Shown one piece after another: positions 58,961 through 64,000 of a DNA stretch of 64,000 nucleotides. Origin of the DNA: Epiperipatus broadwayi (taxonomy: Eukaryota; Onychophora; Udeonychophora; Euonychophora; Peripatidae); NCBI GenBank assembly GCA_028023455.1, contig JAQFVV010012396.1:3478156-3542155 (forward strand), given 5' to 3'. Every line of letters begins with the position of its first letter. The stretch's first letter is position 1. The notes beneath the pieces are model-generated. The model did no database searches. It was not told the DNA's origin and was given only the letters and a program-made list of their open reading frames with translations. Made by a program: the position numbers and the translations under genes.

Positions 58961-61771
58961 ATACAGTCTTTATCATTTTTCAATTGCTAAGTTTTCATTT
59001 TTTTATCAAGTTTTTCGGCCATGTTTAATTAGCTAAAATATTTTTCTTTTAGCTTATCTTTTTACTTGCTTTTGGAATTCTTTTGTTCTCTCCAATTCTA
59101 CTTTTATTTCTAATTACATTAAAAAAAATATGAAAGAATAATTTAACTTTCATTGTACATTTTTAAAAAAAAAAAAAAAAAAATTATAGTAAAAAAAAAA
59201 TCTAAATTTACTTTCTTTTTTTTAGTTTTTACCAAATGCCAATATATTTGCAACGTATATAAATAAACGTTACAATATATATATAAATAAATGTATTTAT
59301 TCTTATTTAATAATATTTTGGGTAATTAATAATTTTGTGATATTTGTTGGTAGTCAGCTTCATAGTTGAATACACAACAGAAATTATGAAAAGTACAATA
59401 TTCACAATCATTAAATTTGATGCTTTTTATATTCAGCAATGTACTTATAATTATATTCAGGATAGATAGATTGTGGTCTAATTGTAACCTCTGTTATATT
59501 ATATTGACAGTCATATTCTCATATTAAATCAGACAATATTGCATTTTTAAATAGTAGTTTTGAGACAATCTTAGCATAAAAAATTTATAATTCTGCTATA
59601 AAAAATCATGTTTATATTTGCCACAAAATTATTTTTACAATATCTTTTAATGCTCATATCCTTTATGAAGTCTAATCCAATGAAAATATGCTCTTACAAT
59701 TCTAAATTCACTACAATCTCTTTTAAAAATCTAAAGATCATAAGGATAGAATGAAAAGCACTATAAAAATCACATAATTCTACATATTCATGTAGGCTTA
59801 AGTTTTATATTTTGTACATATATCATTTATTTTATAAAACAAAACTTCATAAGATTTTTTAACCTTTGCATTTATAGAAATAATTTAACATTCTTCACTA
59901 TAAAGCATTATGTGTAAGTATGTATTCAATAGGCAGTAGATGGTAATTACAACAAATTTTTTTAATTAATTTCTATCTATTATCTTTCATCAGTATGGAA
60001 TTTCAAATTGTATTTACCTTCCAGCAGCCATCTTTATTTTATACAAGATAGTGAGCTTATAATCAACCTAGATAATCATTCAACACCATTTAGTAAATGG
60101 CTATCTAATCATTTTTAATTAGGGGATAAAACAACAATGAAAAACAACACAGTCTTTATTACGAGGCAATTTTCAAACTTAATGAATACTTCCTTCTTTT
60201 TGAATATCTTTTATAAACATCTGTTAAAGAAGTCTTTGAATTATATAAGTAGGATATTATAAACAGTTTTAACTTATCCTTTAATTTTTTACCTATTTTA
60301 TTTAAGCAAACTTCTTCTATCATTATAACACAACTCTTTAATATCTGCATTTGTGATATGTCATGGGATTTCAAAAAAGTTGCAGTCTCCATGTAAAGTC
60401 AGTAAAACAAAGTTTGGCTAGAAATATTTTGTTTTATAAAAATTCTGTTTAGGAGAAGATATGTATATTAAAATTTCAATTTACATTATAATATATCAGT
60501 ATGATAATTTATAGATTCTATATTAGGATATTAATTGAGGTTTTAATTCTTATCGCAGAATTTTTATGAATTTTTTTATGTAATGTAACGAATTCTAATA
60601 AAATTTGAAATAGTTATAAATAATTTAGTACTATGAGATATAATTAAATTATTTTTAATGTAATTTCAAACTTTCACTTTTACTTAAGCTATTTTTCAAT
60701 CATGTGCTTTAATAAAAACATTTAAAGTAATCTTATTCTTTCGTGTTTTTTTTTTTTTTTTAATTTTAACCCAATTAAATAAAGTATTGTAAATATCATA
60801 ACTTCATGGTTTATTTAAAAATACTTGGAACATGTTCTATTCTGAGTGACAGACAATGAAGGTCACATGATTTGTCAAAAATAATGTTAATTTCATACCC
60901 ACAAAGCAAAACACCAAAAATAACTCAAATGATAAGCATAAAATGTCTAGCAAAGTAATTAAGGACTCAATGAAAAATTCAGTAACAATACGAATATATG
61001 TACAGATGCTTAGTGAAGTTAGATGAAATTAATAAATTGGAATTCTATTATAAATATTTTTTACAATAAAATAAGTAAAGCTCTTGATTCATATGAATTT
61101 TTAAAAATCAGAAAGTGAACACAAATTAGTTCCAATTATATAATAATAAGTCAAAAAATAATTGAGGCTTATAAAATGTTAATAATATAAACCTATTCAT
61201 AAACAATCAAATCCAAAAATTGTACTATGATAATTTACAAGGCAAATTTCCAAAAATTCACTTTGATACTTTTAGGCATTTAGTTTATATATTACCATAT
61301 TAGTTTTCTGGCTTGATTTTTCTAAAAACAGATTTATATATGTAAGTGGGTGTATGTCTTTTACAGATAAAGATAATGCAATTTAGTAATTATAAAATAC
61401 ACATAATTTAGGATAAAAAATTAAATAATTGAAGAAAACTATTATTCTCATGTCAAATGTGTGTATTTCCCAAGTAAATATATTGGAAAAACTTTAAAGT
61501 ATCATAAAAATTTAAACAATATATGTTTAAGGCATTGATTGCAAATATTTAAAAATTAAATCCAAAACTAAATGATTATAATTCATTTATTGTATTGATA
61601 GCTGTTAAAATCAAATGACGTTTAAGCACCAAAGTGACAAAAAATAAACCGCCGTTCAATTGTTAAAACAGATTTTTTTCTTCAGCTGCTCAATAAAAAT
61701 TCTCCTATCCAAAGTTCTTTCTTAGTGTATAACATATTACAATGATATTGATTTTTTTAATTTTTAGAATA
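58961..61771. other. AT-rich DNA, no gene seen
   Basis: Long A and T runs. The minus frame 60159-60392 is lysine/isoleucine/leucine-rich with no recognised domain. No RNA gene was recognised. Confidence 0.45.
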
Positions 61772-61779
61772 CCTTAAAG
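61772..61779. repeat. 8-bp target duplication, left
   Basis: CCTTAAAG, repeated exactly at 62111-62118 on the other side of the hAT MITE. Confidence 0.95.
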
Positions 61780-62110
61780 CAGGGGTCCCCAACCTTTTTG
61801 CACTTAAGAGCACATTCTATAATACCGACCAGGTGGCGGGCACCATTTATTTTTTCAATGTAAATTTATAGTTAGATATTGTTAATAATACACATAATGT
61901 ACAAAAAAATATTTATTTACGCTGTAAAAATATAGTATATGCTACAATTTGATTATAATATAATAAATACAATAATTTATAAAAAATTTTAAAAATTAAA
62001 TTTATTTGTATCAGATAAATAATTTTTTATCGTGTTAGGATAGCGGCGGCGACACATAAAATGGTCTGTGGGCACCATGGTGCTCGCGGGCATAGGGTTG
62101 GGGACCCCTG
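61780..62110. mobile_element. hAT-type MITE (331 bp), non-autonomous
   Basis: Perfect 15-bp terminal inverted repeats CAGGGGTCCCCAACC and GGTTGGGGACCCCTG, flanked by an exact 8-bp duplication CCTTAAAG. TIR sequence and duplication length are those of hAT transposons. Subterminal inverted motifs (GGCGGGCACC near the left, GGGCACCATGGTGCTCGCGG near the right) are likely transposase-binding regions. No coding capacity. The intact duplication indicates a fairly recent insertion. The hAT pseudogene at 40.3 kb need not be its source. Confidence 0.95.
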
Positions 62111-62118
62111 CCTTAAAG

Positions 62119-62750
62119 TATGTGTTTCATATTTATTTGCAATTTTAAATATGCAATATATATATATGCACTCATATATTTTTTAATGTATATATAAACA
62201 AAAGCATACAAAATCGCATATTCTTATATTATTTGCATATATAATTTTAGTTTTTGTATACAATTTTAACTTCTCTATTATTAAAATTATAAATATTTTA
62301 ACTACATACATCAACATTATTCATTATTTAGAGAACAAAAAAAAATGAAAAAAGTGAGACTGTGCACCATTTTTAAAATCAGATCTCATAATGAAAAAAA
62401 TATTATTTCTTTATCCTTTTCATACAAATTTACAAAGAGAAATCATCCATTAGAGAAATTGATAAAATCAGCGTTTGTTTATGAAAGCGTGCAACTAAAT
62501 GTATTTAATAAATTTCTATATAAACTATTTATAAGCTTTTAAAATGAGGTTTTTGAATTTTATCAAACTAGCAATATTTTTGAGTAATAAAATATTCAAT
62601 AATTATGCATTAAATAATCTATTTCACATTTTTATTCATTAGGTTAATGCACTAAAAACGCCGAGCTTTTAAAAAAAAATAATTTAATTTTTACAAAATA
62701 AAGGATTTTGTTATTAAACTTTTACGACAATACTTTTAATTTTTATATAA
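62119..62750. other. AT-rich DNA, no gene seen
   Basis: Nothing supported; the 65-codon frame at 62345-62542 has chance-like composition. Confidence 0.45.
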
Positions 62751-62758
62751 GTAAACGG

Positions 62759-62848
62759 ATGGCTTTATTACCAGGGAGTTCATATAAAGTTCGAGCACCG
62801 GGAATGCCAGAACTGAAATCGATCCGAGAACCACGCTTCAAAAGCTGA
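62759..62848 (+). other. Exon-like 29-codon frame in a CpG-rich patch
   Basis: ATG at 62759 opens a 29-codon frame to TGA at 62846-62848 (starts MALLPGSSYKVRAPGMPEL, then SIREPRF). The base and residue composition is unlike the surrounding AT-rich DNA, and several CpGs are retained across 62755-62990. It could be a short coding exon or a fragment of a host gene; I do not recognise the family, and no clear acceptor or donor frames it. Confidence 0.3.
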
Positions 62849-62989
62849 CATTTTATCATTGCATTAAACCGATGCATAACAAAATGAGGTTGTCGGGAAT
62901 AGGAATATAAGAATTATGGGATAGAAGAGAAGGTAACGAAAAGCGGAGAAACGACGGTGACAAAAGTAAAAATTCCGAATAAGATAAAA

Positions 62990-64000
62990 TATTCGTAAAT
63001 AAGTATAGGGAAGGGATTATAAACCATTTAAATGTTATTCTGATATTGTTTATCTGATTTTTTCTTTTTTATCGCTTTGATTTTTAAATTCAACAACAAC
63101 AAAAAAAACTTCACAGTCAATTAAATTTTAATTATTCTAAGGTTCTAGCAGACCACTTCATAATAACTAGGAGCAAAAGTTATCGTCAATTTGAAGAGTT
63201 GAAGAAAAAAAAAAGATTCAGAAGTAAAAGTTAAATCTTTATTAGAACATTTGAATATATTAAAAATATTTAGTAATAATATATAAATTAAAAAAAAAAA
63301 CTATTTGTATATATTTTCAAAAAATGTATATAAATGGCATAGACATATTTATTAATAATTCTGTACTGTATATGTTACTTTAAAACGAGTACTGTGCTCA
63401 AACTTCGATGAGTTTCATAAGTGACGGATAATGGAATAACATTCATATATGAAGATTAACTGTGAATAAAATACACACTACCCAACTAGGAGTACCTTTT
63501 GCCTTACTAGAATAGGATGTTAGTTTATTAAAGGTTAAATATTGTTTCCAATACAAGCAGTTTTTTTATTCCTATTTCCTTTACTACCTTTAGAGCTAGT
63601 TGTCACAAGCCTATCATGACATTAATATTCACTCTATATTAACTGAGAAAATGGGAATCTGCTTTGTGTAATCACTGTCACATCTTTCAATTATAATACA
63701 CAACAATTTCGATTCTAACTTTTTTTTTTGTTAAGCTCAATGAAGTTCCCCAAAATTAAAAAAAACAGTGATGGAAACAAGTTTAATTAACTGATAATTC
63801 TAAGTTGTGTTTTTTTCTTGAGTCAATACCATTACTCATGAGTTGGGTTTGATCTGTCTTGAGACAGGAGTTTTAGCTTGGCAAAGATTGTATGTTAAGG
63901 CAGACTAATTTAGATATTCTGCCTAGCATGGAAGTGGATGAAATTTAGAAAATCTAGTCTAATAATGTGCTATATCATATAGTTTAGTTAGGTTGTTATA
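62990..64000. other. AT-rich DNA, no gene seen
   Basis: No coding exon, RNA gene or repeat boundary was recognised to the end of the window. Confidence 0.45.

Overview
The window is very AT-rich, non-coding, eukaryotic DNA, most likely from an invertebrate animal. The basis is long AT tracts, simple repeats, Ty3/gypsy LTR retrotransposons, an RTE/BovB-type LINE, a Penelope-like element, hAT elements and tRNA-type SINEs, with no bacterial-style genes. I cannot name the lineage from sequence alone, and I see no convincing host protein-coding gene. Everything recognisable as protein-coding is transposon-derived and broken.

Layout. 1-7.9 kb: AT-rich DNA with a 34-bp tandem repeat (1.23 kb), a long inverted repeat (2.85-3.4 kb) and an (AT)n tract (6.28 kb). 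7.9-11 kb: a decayed minus-strand Penelope-like element between two long direct repeats. 11-15.1 kb: AT-rich DNA, a degenerate repeat and a 65-bp tandem duplication. 15.15-18.24 kb: an almost full-length dead RTE/BovB-like LINE (plus) with an internal 295-bp tandem duplication. 19.95-20.44 kb: a 90-bp direct repeat around a dispersed repeat.

20.45-26.35 kb: a plus-strand LTR element (element 2) with nearly identical 1.9-kb LTRs, a gag with three TGA stops and no pol. 26.5-32.56 kb: a nested locus. An older minus-strand gypsy element (element 3) has LTR at 31.44-32.56 kb and gag below it, and this gag is split by a 3.33-kb terminal-inverted-repeat transposon (26841-30168) flanked by a 6-7 bp target duplication. 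32.6-40.3 kb: mostly featureless AT-rich DNA with a (GATA)n/(GATG)n array. 40.3-41.5 kb: a hAT transposase pseudogene. 42.3-42.9 kb: a foldback repeat.

42.93-53.39 kb: a complete but dead minus-strand gypsy element (element 1), 10.46 kb, with 2.6-kb LTRs and gag, protease, reverse transcriptase, RNase H and integrase all recognisable. 53.8-54.9 kb: a possible solo LTR. 56.2-56.96 kb: a two-copy repeat with matching flanks. 57.06 kb: a SINE. 58.6-58.9 kb: a promoter-like patch. 61.78-62.11 kb: a hAT MITE with a perfect 8-bp target duplication.

Three themes recur. LTR elements repeatedly sit in (AT)n tracts. All eight nonsense codons I located in element 1 pol are TGA, several at positions where the family has arginine, as expected from CGA-to-TGA decay of methylated CpG. 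Elements are nested, so relative ages can be read. I found no new gene system; the best observation is the undescribed-looking 3.3-kb transposon inside the gag of element 3.
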